The position numbers and the translations under genes are program-made. 64,000 bases of DNA from Isoetes taiwanensis (taxonomy: Eukaryota > Streptophyta > Lycopodiopsida > Isoetales > Isoetaceae): NCBI GenBank assembly GCA_021234155.1, contig JAJEKV010000028.1, positions 12,414,134 to 12,478,133 of the forward strand, in the 5' to 3' direction. A model generated the notes under the pieces. That model was not told the origin of the DNA. It saw only the letters and a list, made by a program, of their open reading frames with translations, and searched no databases. Shown one piece after another: positions 1-11,389 of this stretch (its first letter is position 1; each line of letters starts with the position of its first letter).

Positions 1-15
1 GCTAAGTCTAGGCTT

Positions 16-2685
16 ATGAAAAGTCAACTTATCTCAGTCAATGATGGAAATGATAACACCATTACAGATCAAAAAGAAATTTCCAACTTCTTCTGCTCGA
101 ACTATGCTAATATTTTTTCCCAACCCTCAGACAATCAAGTCCAGATTGCAGAAGCTAAATCTTTTACTGATTTGATTGAAACTAATGGTTTACAAAGTAA
201 CATTGCCATGACCCCTGCAATGGAGGCAATTCCAAATGTTGAGGAGATTTTTTCCACCCTAAAAAGTCTTGCAAAAGGTAAAAGTCCAGGTCCTGATGGG
301 CTACCCCCAGAATTTTTTATTAGATTTTGGGAAATTCTCAAAGATGACTTTGTGCATATGATCAAAGGCTTCTGGAATTCGAATCACCTTCATCCTTCTC
401 TTTCATCTGGCCTTATTACACTAATTCCCAAGGTTGACAATCCTCAATCCTTCTCCGAATGGAGGCCTATTTCTCTGACAAACTCCACTTATAAGGTGTG
501 TGCCAAAATCATAGCCAACAGGATCAAATCTCATCTCCAAGATGTTATTAGCTTGAATCAATCTGCCTTCCTCCCCAACAGATTCATCCTAGATAACTAC
601 ATTGCAGCCATGGAAGGAATGCACTGGAATAATCTTACTAAGCAAAACTGTATTCTGCTCAAGCTAGATTTCTCCAAAGCTTTTGACACTGTTAGGTGGA
701 ACTTTTTGGAATTTTCTCTTCAAAAGCTTGGCTTCAGTGAAAAGATTATTAAGCTTATTTTGGGCCTAAACTCCAGATCTCAATCAACTGTCCTTGTCAA
801 TGGTTCCCCAGGCTATTTTTTCCCTCTTGCTCGAGGGGTGAGGCAGGGATGTCCACTAGCACCTTATCTCTTTCTGGCTGTAGCAGAGATGTTAACTAGA
901 GTGATCAATTATCATCAATCTATGGGGACTATTGTTGGTCTGAATCTTCCAGACAATACAACCAATCTGTCTATTCTTCAATATGCATGACTCGCGTTCG
1001 ACTTTCTCAAAAATGATCCTAGCATCATTGCCAATTTTCTCCATATCATTCACATCTTTGGAGCTGCCTCTGGCATACAGCTGAATCTAAATAAATGTAC
1101 TATCATTGGAGACATGAACACTGATAGCATTGCTGGTATCAAATGCATTAGATCAACTGAGACTACTAGCCTTTTAGGTATGCCTCTGTCTCTCAATCCC
1201 AGTTTAAAAGAGTTATGGTCTCCTATAGTTGCAAAAATTAGAAAGAAATTAGGCAACTATGGCAATTGTCTCTCTCTGGCAGGGAGAACAATAATTGCAA
1301 ATTCAGTCATTGCTGCTTCTCATATCTATTATTCCTCAGCTCTCTTGGCTCCCAAAGGCATTTATCAGCAAATTGAAAGAATTGTGAGAAATTTTATCTG
1401 GAAGAATCATCACATGGTTAACTGGAACACTATCACCAGAAGCAAGATACAAGGTGGCCTGGGCTGCAAAAATTTGACCCTTCAGGGTTTTGCATTAGCT
1501 GGAAAATACATTTGGAAAACTCTTTTCAATCATAACAACCCAGCCATGGTCTTCATCAAATATTGGTTATCCTGCAGTCACCCCAAAGGGCATCCTTCGA
1601 TCAGACATAGTTTGCCTTCTTCAGCTTTCACAACTTTGAAACCTGCCCCTAATACTTCCCCTCTAATGAGAAGTTTCATTCTGGCTTGGAACAGGGTTCA
1701 CAAAACCTTTGATAATTCTGCTATTGAGAACAGTCACTCTAATACAAGTTTATTCTGGAATCCTAATTTCTCCAGGGATAATTCCACTCCTTTGGCCATA
1801 AACCATCCAAAGATATATAAAAAGTGGATGTCCTATGGAATATTACATCTGGGTGATCTCTGGGATCACACAAGGTGGATATCATGGACCAATCTGAAAA
1901 ATCGAATTAGAGGCAGTTCTTCAGATAAAATTGTGTACAGATTCATCATGCAAAAAGTTGGCAATGTTAATATCCAACAAAATCCTATCACTGCCCAATG
2001 GACTCTGTGTAGCAAAACCAATTACAAGGTATCCAAGGTTTATACTCTTTTAAATAAGCCTAACATTCCTTCCAAATCTAAGCTCTATTGGGATCTTTCA
2101 GATGACACTGAATTAAGATTATTCAAAAATATTTGGCTTTCCTACTTGCCCCCCAAAATTTCTTATTTTGCGTGGTTACTTGCAAATAAGAGTGTGCCAT
2201 GTCTAGAGACTATCTCAAGGCACTCCAATTCTGCAACCACTCCAGTTCATCCCTATTGCCCTCTTGGATGTAGATATGTTGAATCTATGGAGCACATATT
2301 TGGCTGCGTAAAGCTCACTACTTTTTGGACATGGTTTGAAGATACCTTTCACATAAGTTGTCCTGCTACTTTACTGGAATTTTTGATGAATGATGATGCT
2401 TATAAGAATACTTTGTGTTGCATTGCATTATGGAATGTTTGGAAGCATAGAAACAGATGCCAGTATGGAGGAAAACAAATATCTATGTTCTGGATCAAAT
2501 CACAAGTTATATATGATATTGAGATGGTTGCCACCAGTCAAAAACACTTGCACAAAGATGACATGGACACAAAATGGTTAAATATAGGTCAATTTATAGG
2601 GGCTCATAGACTGTTCAAACTAAATTGTCATGATTTACTTACTGACACTCATTGTACTTCTCCTAGATTACATGGGGAGCCTTAG
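16..2685 (+). pseudogene. LINE ORF2 reverse transcriptase with zf-RVT, broken at the active site
   Basis: The first open segment (16-990) contains classical plant L1 reverse transcriptase blocks: WRPISLTNSTYK, LKLDFSKAFDTVRWNFL with the first catalytic Asp, and RGVRQGCPLAPYLF. The frame then stops right after LQYA, exactly where the YADD catalytic box should be, so a small indel has destroyed the active site. Downstream codons resume in the segment 1114-2685, with palm/thumb sequence (NLNKC, LLGMPL) and a C-terminal zf-RVT-like part: YLPPKISYFAWLL, then CPLGC and the later SMEHIFGCV. The product would copy its own RNA at a nicked target. No endonuclease domain is in the window. Plant L1 assignment is based on the zf-RVT tail and the poly(A) end. 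Confidence 0.88.
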
Positions 2686-3154
2686 CAGAGACTTTGGCAC
2701 TTCAGTGGAGCCTGCAGAATACAGACTTTTCCCAGGGCAGAGGCTGGTACATGACATTCAATATACATATGACATGTGGACAGGCACAGTTAGAGGCATC
2801 ACAAATATAGACATAATTAGCATACCTGATGAAGAATTAGATTGGGCTATGGAGTTCTGCAGAAGCACATACCTTATGCATGAGATATGGTGGTTTATGG
2901 AGATTAACAGTAGAAGAATGACAAATCAGCAGTTTGAGTATTACAGGGAATGCTACTACCATCATAGGGGACTGGCAGATGCATATGGCACTCTAATAAT
3001 TCTGATGTCAACTACCAATGCTGACAGGCTGATCACTGAGCTAAACTGGGGAAATGGCAGAACCCTTATACTTCAACCAAACTTCCGAGCTCACTATGAC
3101 TTCCTACACACATATCACTTTCACACAAACTACCTTAGCCTTCCAAATCAGTGA
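2672..3154 (+). CDS. Unrecognised ORF in the 3' part of the LINE
   Basis: An open frame starts at ATG 2672 and overlaps the end of the reverse transcriptase frame in another phase (overlap 2672-2685). It encodes about 160 residues rich in aromatic and acidic residues (for example WAMEFCRSTYLMHEIWWF). I do not recognise a domain; in particular I do not see an RNase H DEDD pattern. It lies inside the element, before the poly(A) tail, so it may be an element-specific ORF or chance coding potential in the 3' UTR. Its length in AT-rich DNA and biased composition favour real or recently real coding. Confidence 0.4.
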   Translation: MGSLSRDFGTSVEPAEYRLFPGQRLVHDIQYTYDMWTGTVRGITNIDIISIPDEELDWAMEFCRSTYLMHEIWWFMEINSRRMTNQQFEYYRECYYHHRGLADAYGTLIILMSTTNADRLITELNWGNGRTLILQPNFRAHYDFLHTYHFHTNYLSLPNQ

Positions 3155-3465
3155 CCTGCATATAAAATCTACAGCTTATTAACATTTACTTTTTCTCTGC
3201 AGGAATTGTTCACTCATGCTGCTTACACTCTTAGAGGCAGCACAGCATATTTCTCATCTTCTATTTCAATTCACTACTGATTTTGTTACTATTCTGCAAA
3301 TTACATTGCTACTATTATGTGCTTACAGCAGCACTTATTTCTTTTGTGTTCATCTGATAGCTTTTACTAGTTTGAGTAGCCTATCTATAAAGGTTTACTC
3401 AATATGTTGTACCTTTTTCTATAATTAATGAAAAAAACCCCATTCACTCAAAAAAAAAAAAAAAA

Positions 3466-4019
3466 TAATTCTAAGTTACTCTTTTGGATGTACCAAGGCA
3501 CCTATTAACCTATGACATATGCTTACTTCAGACTTTTCTAATCCATTGGTCTCATGGTGTGCGCTGGGAGGCAAAACCAAAACTTGATTTTGGGTCTGGG
3601 CACATACCGTGAGACATTTGGCATTTTTGACTAAATTATATGATTTCTAGGCATATTCTTAGGGGTATAACATACAGATCTGATTAATTCTTCCCTTAAA
3701 ACTTGATTTAGCATGTTAGTTTGTTAAAATTCATCATGTTTCAAGGTGATTATGGCCATGTCTCACGGTGTGCGCTGGGAGTCAAAACCAAATTTTGGTT
3801 TTTGGCCTGGGCGCATACCGTGAGACCTTGCTACTTTTGGTCAAATTTTATTCAACTTTTTTTTAGTTTTCCTAGTTCCAATTCTCCTAACTGTTACTAG
3901 CTTAGCATAATTACAAAAATAAGAAAAAAATTTCCCACTTTTTCGAGGTTCGAGAATCCTACTAAGTTAGTACTACTGGGAGCATGGTCAGTGCTTTGCT
4001 CTTGGTCACCAAGAACATA
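3466..4019 (-). mobile_element. LTR retrotransposon A: leader region with paired hairpins
   Basis: Read on the minus strand, this is the untranslated leader directly after the primer-binding site of element A. It holds two copies of a foldback unit, at 3550-3614 and 3761-3825. Each has an outer stem (CTCAYGGTGTGCGC pairing with a GCRCATACCGTGAG form) and an inner stem (CCAAA pairing with TTTGG). Next to the primer site, near 3997-4013, is a short inverted repeat of the TCTTGGT/ACCAAGA type. No gag or pol coding is present; the L1 insertion has replaced or separated the rest. Confidence 0.65.
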
Positions 4020-4031
4020 GCTTTGATACCA
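4020..4031 (-). other. Primer-binding site (initiator tRNA-Met type), element A
   Basis: On the minus strand this reads TGGTATCAAAGC, one base different from the standard plant retrotransposon primer site TGGTATCAGAGC, which pairs with the 3' end of initiator tRNA-Met. It lies one base from the inner edge of the LTR, as expected. Confidence 0.8.
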
Positions 4032-4032
4032 C

Positions 4033-5629
4033 TGTGACGTCCCCTACTCATATACGGTGCACTCATCGTATACAAACAGGAGTTCATCCCCCATACCAGC
4101 TCCATACTGATGCAGGGCCCTCCACGTGTCACTGCAACCTTGATGAGTTCTAGTGGGGAGAATGAAGGGGTCATTTTACCCTGTCTCCCTCAGGGCCTAC
4201 CTAGCTGCGGAAGCGTAAACATGCATGTCAGTATACAACAACAACATCACATAACCATCTCAAAGGATGGCTTCATCACATATCTGCATAGAACAAGATC
4301 AGTACATCACATGACGAGATCCTACCCAGGGCTCAGACTCAAAGGGGATGACCGACGGCTTGGGTCTCCAGAGGTCATTGCAGACAGAATTCATGGCAAT
4401 GAATTTGGCTGGCATAAGAACATAGCTTAGGGTAGTCCACTCCATCCGCCCCTCCTGTACACACTTTGCAGAGTGGCTTGATAGGTATTGGGGCTGGACC
4501 GTAGCCTGCCGGGTACATAGCCAAGAGGGCTACTGCTGGGTTGCATCTCCCCAGCCCCAATGAGGCAGGAGGAAGGTCGCCCTCCCTCCAGAGGATTCCA
4601 TGCTCAACACAGGTGGCTAGAGGGCCACTGCCCTTATTCGACTTGAACCCAATGGAGAGTGACGCATCACTCTATGGGTGTCGAGCCCATGCCTTGCCCA
4701 CACGCAGTGACAAGGCATTAGACCTAGCTCACTAGAATCCCTGGTAGGCTTTACACACCAGAGGGACTGATCTGTGTTGGGACAAGTACCTCCTTATTCT
4801 GCCGGTCCGGCCCCTCCACATTCAACCCGGTGGGCTCTTGTGTACAGGCCGCATTTACAGTGTGCTAAAGAGGCTAGCTAGGAGCATCAACTACCAGGCT
4901 TTAAGGCCTCTACCCCCCTTCCCAATACAATGAGTCCACAGAGATATATCATCCATACATATCACAGAAGAACTAAAGAACAAGATCTAATCTAAATCAC
5001 AGAGTTAGGTTTTTTAGTTAGGGCTCGATATCTAGGGATCTAGATGGCTGCTATGGGCAATTTAATAGGCTAAACCTACTTATTTAATGACTGGAAGGCG
5101 GTTTAGACTATTAAATTGACAAAATACCTGATCCTTGGCTCGCTCCTCCTGCTCTGAACTCGACCATCCTGCTGAACTGCTAGAAGATGAGCTAGAAGGG
5201 GGAAACTGATGAGCTAGATCGCTCAGACAGAGTTTGAGAGGCAGGTTTGGCTCCTGGAGTAAGCTAAACAGAGACCTAGAATGCTATGGGCGAAAATAGC
5301 AAGTTAGGGTTTCCCTTACCTAAATAGACAAGGGGTTAGGGCTAGGGTTTCCCATTATCCCTTTAAGCATGTGGGATAATTGGGTATGGCCCACTTGCCT
5401 TTATTAACTAGGTGGCATAAAGTATCCACATGGGTAAGTGTGTACGCTTGGATAAATGTGCACATGGGTAAATGTGCACATAAATAAATGCACACACCTT
5501 GCAAGTTGCCCCCTAGGGTGCTACTTGCTTGGCTACACGTCGGCGTACACGTCAGTCGGGATGGCGTGTACGCGTGACGAGGCAGTACAGTATATGTCCT
5601 GCGACCGTATACTGTGCTGGAATGTCACA
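4033..5629 (-). mobile_element. LTR of retrotransposon A (about 1.6 kb)
   Basis: The LTR is bounded by TGTGAC at 4033 and GTCACA at 5629, a perfect 6-bp terminal inverted repeat with TG...CA ends. It is placed correctly beside the primer site at 4020-4031, so transcription of the parent element would run leftward. A long stretch is clearly related to the LTR starting at 7217 (shared blocks include ACGGAAGCGTAAA, GTCATTGCAGACAGAATTC and CCCTGGTAGGCTTTACACAC). Small ORFs here are chance frames. No second LTR is seen in the window, so this is a truncated element. Confidence 0.75.
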
Positions 5630-6740
5630 AGAGCCCACACAATATCTTTTATTTGCCATGCATAAGCTTTAAATTGGCAAAATCAATTATAGCTTCTAGC
5701 ATAAACAAAATCCAAGGGCATAACTTTTTGAAGCGGTAGTGTCTCTGGAATCAAAGGAAGAGAAGCACGATCTGTCCTCCTAATAGAGTTGCAAAATACC
5801 CACAGATCAACAATTTTTACTGCTAGTAAACTTGATATGGCATAAGAATGCATGCTGTATACCTGAGCTGGGCCAAAATTTGTAGTAGCTATGCTGCTAG
5901 ACCACTGCTATACCACAACCAAATTGCTTCCTTATTTCCAATCAGAGCAAGAAAATCAACTATGTATGAAGCTTTGCTGTTTTCCGGGCGAATTGTTGCC
6001 CAAACAAAACCCAGGGCCACTCTCAATTAACCATGCTTGAATGGATACAACATGATTTTCTAGCCAGTTTGTGCATTCTGCATCTTCTTGTAGCTTAAGA
6101 GGAGATCTTTGATGGGTCAGATGAAGCCAACCTGGAAAATCCAATGGCACAGAGCCATCGATTTTTGGCTTTCCAATTCTGTTGCCATCAGATAGAGCCC
6201 AATCCGATGAAGCCCAGAAGCCCATGCGTTTGGGTTTTTCTGACTGTTCGTTGCTTTTCCTCTCCCCTTTTTTTCATAAAAAATGGAAGCAATTGCTTAT
6301 TTAGAAAAGCAATTTATCACGTTGCATATATATTTGGCTTTTCCTCACCTTTTTCTTTCCATAACAAATGGATGCAATTGCTTATTTGGATAAGCAATTA
6401 TATATTTGGCTTATGTTTTGTTTTCCATTTTGCTAATTTAGATCGGGACCACTATATACGTTTGGATCAATCTTACCCTATATATAGAATCCAAACATTA
6501 ACAAGTACCCAATACAAAAGTCTTACGACTTTTATATTGCATATATTGGGCTTTTCCATGAGGGCCCCATTGCGACATTTTCTTGTGCATGTTATCCCTT
6601 TCATTAAGGATTTGACATTGTAAATTTCTCACATAAGGCAATTTCTTTGAATATATTATAACACCAAAACAACAACCTTGGATGTTGTTTCGTTATATCA
6701 TCTCTAGAAGATGTCTTGTCTTTCTATAATAAGTTGTCAT
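5630..6740. other. Intergenic, no supported gene
   Basis: No gene can be supported. The minus strand is open at 5956-6225 (89 codons) and nearby minus-strand segments near 5700-5880 read like a decayed exon, but I recognise no family. At about 6265-6420 a roughly 80-bp AT-rich unit (GCAATTGCTTATTT core, then a variant of ATATATTTGGCTT) is present twice in tandem with divergence. Confidence 0.4.
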
Positions 6741-7201
6741 TTACCTAAGCAGTACCTAAGATGATTCACCTGTCTGTGAGGGTTACTCCTTTTTTGCTCT
6801 ATTTTAGGTTTTCTAAGCAGCTTCTTAGTGTTATAACATGTTTTCCTGGTTTACATCAAATTCTACGTCGCCTTGAGCTATTAGATTACTCTAATTATGC
6901 ATCTTTCTGGGTCAAAATTGGTCAAACACTCACACAGTGCGCGAGAGGCATGTTCAAAATTTTTGAAAAGGGCCTGGGCGCACTCTGTGAGGGATTACTC
7001 CCTAGTGGCAAGAATTTTTAGGGGATCTAATTTTTCTTTTCCTAATTAACATTATCTTAGTTTATTGGTCTAAGGATTGGAATTTTTTTTTTTTCAATTT
7101 TTGAGGTTCATGCTTGGGTTGTTATCCCCAAGACTGAAGGTCTACTATTAGTCCTACCAGGGAATTTGATCAGTGCTCGATCTTAGTCTACCAAGATCAT
7201 A
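6741..7201 (-). mobile_element. LTR retrotransposon B: leader region with hairpin
   Basis: This is the leader of a second, related element read on the minus strand. A foldback at 6929-6991 has stems CTCACACAGTGCGC and GCGCACTCTGTGAG with one mismatch and an inner stem TTCAAAA/TTTTGAA. Its stem sequence differs from the foldbacks of element A, yet the pairing is kept. A 20-bp inverted repeat of the GATCTTGGT type flanks the primer site at about 7174-7193. Confidence 0.6.
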
Positions 7202-7213
7202 GCTCTGATACCA
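7202..7213 (-). other. Primer-binding site (initiator tRNA-Met type), element B
   Basis: On the minus strand this is TGGTATCAGAGC, an exact match to the plant initiator tRNA-Met primer site used by many LTR retrotransposons. The LTR edge (TGACGTCCCC on the plus strand) begins four bases further on. Confidence 0.88.
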
Positions 7214-7861
7214 CCATGACGTCCCCTATTTCGTCTACAATGCTCCCATCATATCCGAAGCCACATCCCTTGACAAGGAATCGGTGAGGAAGAATGGACA
7301 TGTCATTCATCCCATCTTCCCTCGGGATCATCCTAGCTACGGAAGCGTAAATAAACATGAGCACATAACATCAAATATAAATAGCTCTACCTCGAAGGGT
7401 GGATCACCATAGCATACATGTGAAACCACATCAACAATATCATCATAGGGGAGATCCTACCCAAGGCTCGGACTCAAAGGGTATGAACTGACGGCTTGAA
7501 TCTCCAGAAGTCATTGCAGACAGAATTCATGGCAATCGATTGGGCTGGCATAGGAACATGGCCGTTAGGTAGCCCTCTCCCCCTCCTGTACATACATTGC
7601 AGAATAGGTTGAAGAGTCTTGGGACTGGACTGTAGCCTGCCAGGTGCATGGCCAAGGGGGCTACTATTGGGTTTTATCTCCCCAGTCCCGATGAGGCAAG
7701 AGGGGATCACCCCCGCCAGAGGTACGCATGCCCATCATAGGCGGCTAGAGTGCCACTGCCCGTCTATGACTTGAACCTCATTGACGGCGACGCATCACCC
7801 AAGCGGTGTCGAGCCCATGCCATGCCCACCGCAGTGGCAAACCATTAGGCCTAAGCCCGCT

Positions 7862-9022
7862 CAGGCTTCAAGTTTGACGGCTTTCATGCCTGTTTTTCGC
7901 TTTTTTGCCAGTCAAAATAGGCAGCAAAAAATTTTTTCCTGCATGTGAAGGGTAACAAATATCAATTTGCCTGTCATATAGAAAGGAAAAAAAAAATGTA
8001 TGTTATTTGAAAGGTCGCAAATATAAATTTGCCTTTCATTTTTGTATAAGTACTAGGGTTATTTTATAGGCATATCGAGTACCTTCCCTCTAATAGAATA
8101 ATGAATTAGGTAATATTAAAAAATATATTTTTTTTAACTTCTACATTTCTTATTCCTCCTAGATTCTCCCATTTCCCAACAAATCCACCAATTTGGGAAA
8201 TTCGAGTCATTTCTGCTTTGCCAGCTGCCTGCCATGGCTCTTTGCAGTAAGCCGGTAATGCTCAGAGCATTTTTTTTTTCTTTTCCCCTTTTTTCACAAA
8301 ATGGCATCTGTGGCTTGGTTTTTTCACCACGTTTTAGTCAGAGTGAGCAAAGAGACCTTTGATTGGTTGGACAAATTGTTTGCTAAGTTTAGTCCAAAGG
8401 TAGATGTAGCTCATTGTTTGAGTGAGAAAGAAGACTTTGTTGGGACACTTTTCAGGGCAGCCAAGAATAAAAATATGTTGGTGGTTTGGGGATGGAACAA
8501 CAGATAGTTGGTGAAATAGTTTTCGAGCACTTATGAGTCTATGGCAGTATTGCATGGTTATTCCAAGAAGCATAACATGTTGTGAGAGGGGTTTCTCCCT
8601 CCAAAATAACGTCAAGAGTGGTATGAGGGCCCGCATGAACCTGGAAACGTCGGATGCTACTATGATGGTTTCCATGTGGAGTAAACCATTTGAACACGTG
8701 GATTGGAAAGCATGCTTTGATGCTTGGAATGAAGAAAGAAAGAAAGAAAGAAAGAAAGAGCAGCAATGTCTCTAGATGGCTCTTGAATTAAGTTGTTGAT
8801 GCTACTCTTAACTTTTTAACTGCATGTTTATATTAGTAGTTACTACTATGTAACTACCTTTTTGTTCTAAGTTTATAATTGAAAAACGATCTTCCGTCAA
8901 TTAAAGTTCTTGTATGTCAGTTGAAAGGTTCAAATTGATCAACATTCTATCATATGAAAGACAAAAAAAAAAAGTGCCTATCATTGGAAAATTAGGGGGT
9001 GCCTATCAAACTTCAATCCCTA
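7862..9022 (+). mobile_element. Non-autonomous hAT transposon, 1161 bp
   Basis: The element starts CAGGCTTCAAGTTTGACGG and ends, read inward on the minus strand, TAGGGATTGAAGTTTGATAGG, giving imperfect terminal inverted repeats of hAT form. It is flanked on both sides by the same 8 bases, AGCCCGCT (7854-7861 and 9023-9030), the diagnostic hAT target duplication. It lies inside LTR B. Inside is a remnant of the transposase C-terminus. A (GAAA)n microsatellite of about 30 bp begins near 8731. Confidence 0.9.
8301..8775 (+). pseudogene. hAT transposase C-terminal remnant
   Basis: Two short open segments (8301-8507 and 8533-8775) read as the end of a hAT transposase. The second contains IPRSITCCERGFSLQNNVKS followed by RARMNLETSDATMM and a tail with WKACFDAWNE, matching the C-terminal dimerisation region (CERxFS...NxxK...R..L...L) of hAT transposases. 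The catalytic core is absent. The tail runs into the GAAA microsatellite, so its last residues are not original protein. It is a decayed fragment within the 7862-9022 element. Confidence 0.75.
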
Positions 9023-10081
9023 AGCCCGCTAAGATCCCTGGTAGGCTTTACACACTAGAGGGCTCAATCTACAATGGGACATGTCCTCCTTATCTACCGG
9101 GTCCTCGCATGTTATGGTGTCTCATTTTTATTGTCCTTTTGTCCACCCAAGTTAGCACTATTTTTTAGTATTATGGGAAGAGGGAAATTCAAAATTAATG
9201 AGAATATCAGGGGGTGGTTGATTCCCCCTTTCTCGAGGGAGAGAGATCTCGTTTCTTTCTTTCTATCCATTTTTTGTTCAAGCTTCTTGTGATCCAATGA
9301 CTAATGACGAAGATAGGAGGCGGAAATGGCGTTTACAGAAGCAACGGCAAAGAGCAAGCAAGATGAGGCAACAATTGTCAAATGAAAATTTAGATTGGAG
9401 TATTGAGCACTCAAAAAAGCAATTGCAACATGCAGCCTCCATAATCACAAAAACATTTTTGGATTTGACAGGTTCGATGTCTACAGACTAGAAGAAAGAA
9501 GTATGGCATGGAGAACATCAAAGTTATGCAGGTTGCAGTGTCTGATAAGGAAAAGATTGTTCACAGTGAAATTGTCGGTAGCATCCAAGAAACCATACAA
9601 CATATGAAAGGAGTGGAGTCCAATGACAAATTAGCAGCAAAAAGAGCAGCATTAGTCATGGCACTTGGGAAGGTCAGGCATGGCAGCAAAAGATTAGCTG
9701 CCAAGGTTTAGGAATTCATCCAAGGAATTGTCCCAGAGCTAAGAAGCACCGTGTTGCAATTAGTAATAAAAACGCATTGTGGGCTCTTGGGGGAAGGAAG
9801 AAGAGAAAGGATTCCTTGAGCCAAGAAGTGATTGAAAAAGTTGTGGATTATTTGACAAACTACACCAGAGTTTTGCCTAACTTCAAGGACGTCAGATCTG
9901 GTAGAGGAAAACATCCTAAGCATCCAACACATTACCTTGATGTGAGCCAAGTATACTATCTGTAGATCAGTTTTTTACTAAGTCTTTTTCACGTTTACTA
10001 ATACTAATATTTTTTATAAGTTTTGAAGTATTGATTCTAATATGATCTGCTAATGGAATTAATTTGCACGTTCTTCCCGTG

Positions 10082-10726
10082 GTTGCAACACAAATCATTA
10101 ACATCCAACATATAAAAATTAAATCCCCCAACACATAACAACCAACACATAACAACCATGGTTGACATTAACAACCAACACATAACTACCATTGACATTA
10201 ATTAACACAACCATTGGGTCCAACACATTTAAATTAAAATCCCCCTTAAACCCCCTTTGGTTTGGGTGCATATTCACACCGGGGGTGACTCCGGGCAACG
10301 AGAGTTGTTGGATAGGCATATTCACCCCTTATTCCTTAATCTACACCGTACGTAAAGTTCCTCGTTTGTGGGGTATGCAAGTACAAAATTTGTTATACTG
10401 TATAACAAGATTCGCAAAATACTATAAGATTTCAAGCGGAATACTATATGGTGTTGATTTCGTACGTGCAAAATACAATTATGAGGGCTCTCGCTGCCCT
10501 ACATCACCCCCGGTGTGAATATGCACCCAAACCAAAGGGGGTTTAAGGGGGATTTTAATTTAAATGTGTTGGACCCAATGGTTGTGTTAATTAATGTCAA
10601 TGGTAGTTATGTGTTGGTTGTTAATGTCAACCATGGTTGTTATGTGTTGGGGGATTTAATTTTTATATGTTGGATGTTAATGATTTGTGTTGCAAAAAAA
10701 ATTTTTTGGCCCCTTCGGGGCCTTAG
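10082..10726 (+). mobile_element. Foldback element with ~210-bp inverted arms and terminal GC hairpin
   Basis: The left arm (about 10082-10310) and right arm (about 10487-10695) are nearly perfect reverse complements, so both strands encode the same spurious peptide. The left arm has one extra copy of a 14-bp unit (AACACATAACAACC). The right arm is followed by GGCCCC-TTC-GGGGCC at 10708-10722, then TTAG. The spacer plus right arm matches 59750-60064, which has only one arm and also ends in a GC hairpin with a TTC loop. Class is uncertain: the shared 3' hairpin recalls rolling-circle elements, the long arms recall foldback elements. Confidence 0.75.
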
Positions 10727-11389
10727 GGACGTCACCCTCCCACCCCCCTCCCCCATGTGACAAAAATTTTAGAATTCAAACCAGAAAAAAAATAGAATTC
10801 ATTTGAGGCTTTCATCACCTGTAGCTTTTGAATTTGATCACAATAAAACAAATAGAACATAAGTAAAAGTGACCATAAAGATAGAGCGGATTGATCCCAT
10901 TATTCTGAAAGTCATAAAACTTGCAACACCCATACACAAACATTTTTCAATTGGAATTTAACAGCAGCCTTTGGCCTCCATGGATTCTTGTGGTGAGAAA
11001 CCAAAGTGGAAAACTTTTCTGCTTGTTAGCACAAGGATCTAGAAGCCTTGGAATTTGCTTAATAACTGCCTCAAAAACTAAAAATGCATGGTAAATTTTT
11101 GCAAGATTCATTCGGAATGAGCCATAAAACAATATCCAATATCGCAATCCTGTATTAATCAGCTAGTAGGATGTGAAAGCCTACCAAACCCGGCCGAGAA
11201 ATTGCTGTTTTAACATAGATAACTTAACCAAAATATCCATATCATACACCATCAAAGAGATCTCGAAGAGAGCTTTCCAAAGCAATAAAAATCATCTCAA
11301 GCAGAGCTCTGGATCAAAAGTTATGATAAGAAATGTGTTGCCGGCGGGGAAACTGCACTACATGCGCCCTTCAAGCCCACAAAAAGAGG

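Larger units (their letters stand above)
1..3465 (+). mobile_element. L1-type LINE, 3' part, degenerate
   Basis: This is the 3' portion of a plant L1-like non-LTR retrotransposon; its 5' end lies outside the window. It carries reverse transcriptase blocks, a C-terminal zinc-binding (zf-RVT-like) region, a further ORF and a 3' tail of 16 A residues at 3450-3465, the usual mark of target-primed insertion. It appears to sit in the leader region of an LTR retrotransposon whose LTR begins at 4033. The target duplication cannot be tested because the 5' end is missing. The copy is dead, since the reverse transcriptase frame is broken. Confidence 0.9.
7217..9105 (-). mobile_element. LTR of retrotransposon B, interrupted by a hAT element
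   Basis: The sequence from 7217 is alignable by eye with the LTR at 4033-5629 over long blocks. Its continuity is broken by a hAT insertion (7862-9022), after which the same LTR text resumes with CCCTGGTAGGCTTTACACAC. Similarity to LTR A fades after about 9105, so this copy is truncated. The two LTRs differ at many positions and belong to related but not recently identical elements. Confidence 0.75.

Noticed and set aside
10192-10760. Two ORFs (one per strand) encoding the same ~60-residue peptide
   Set aside because: The identity is a consequence of the inverted arms of the foldback element, not of two homologous genes.
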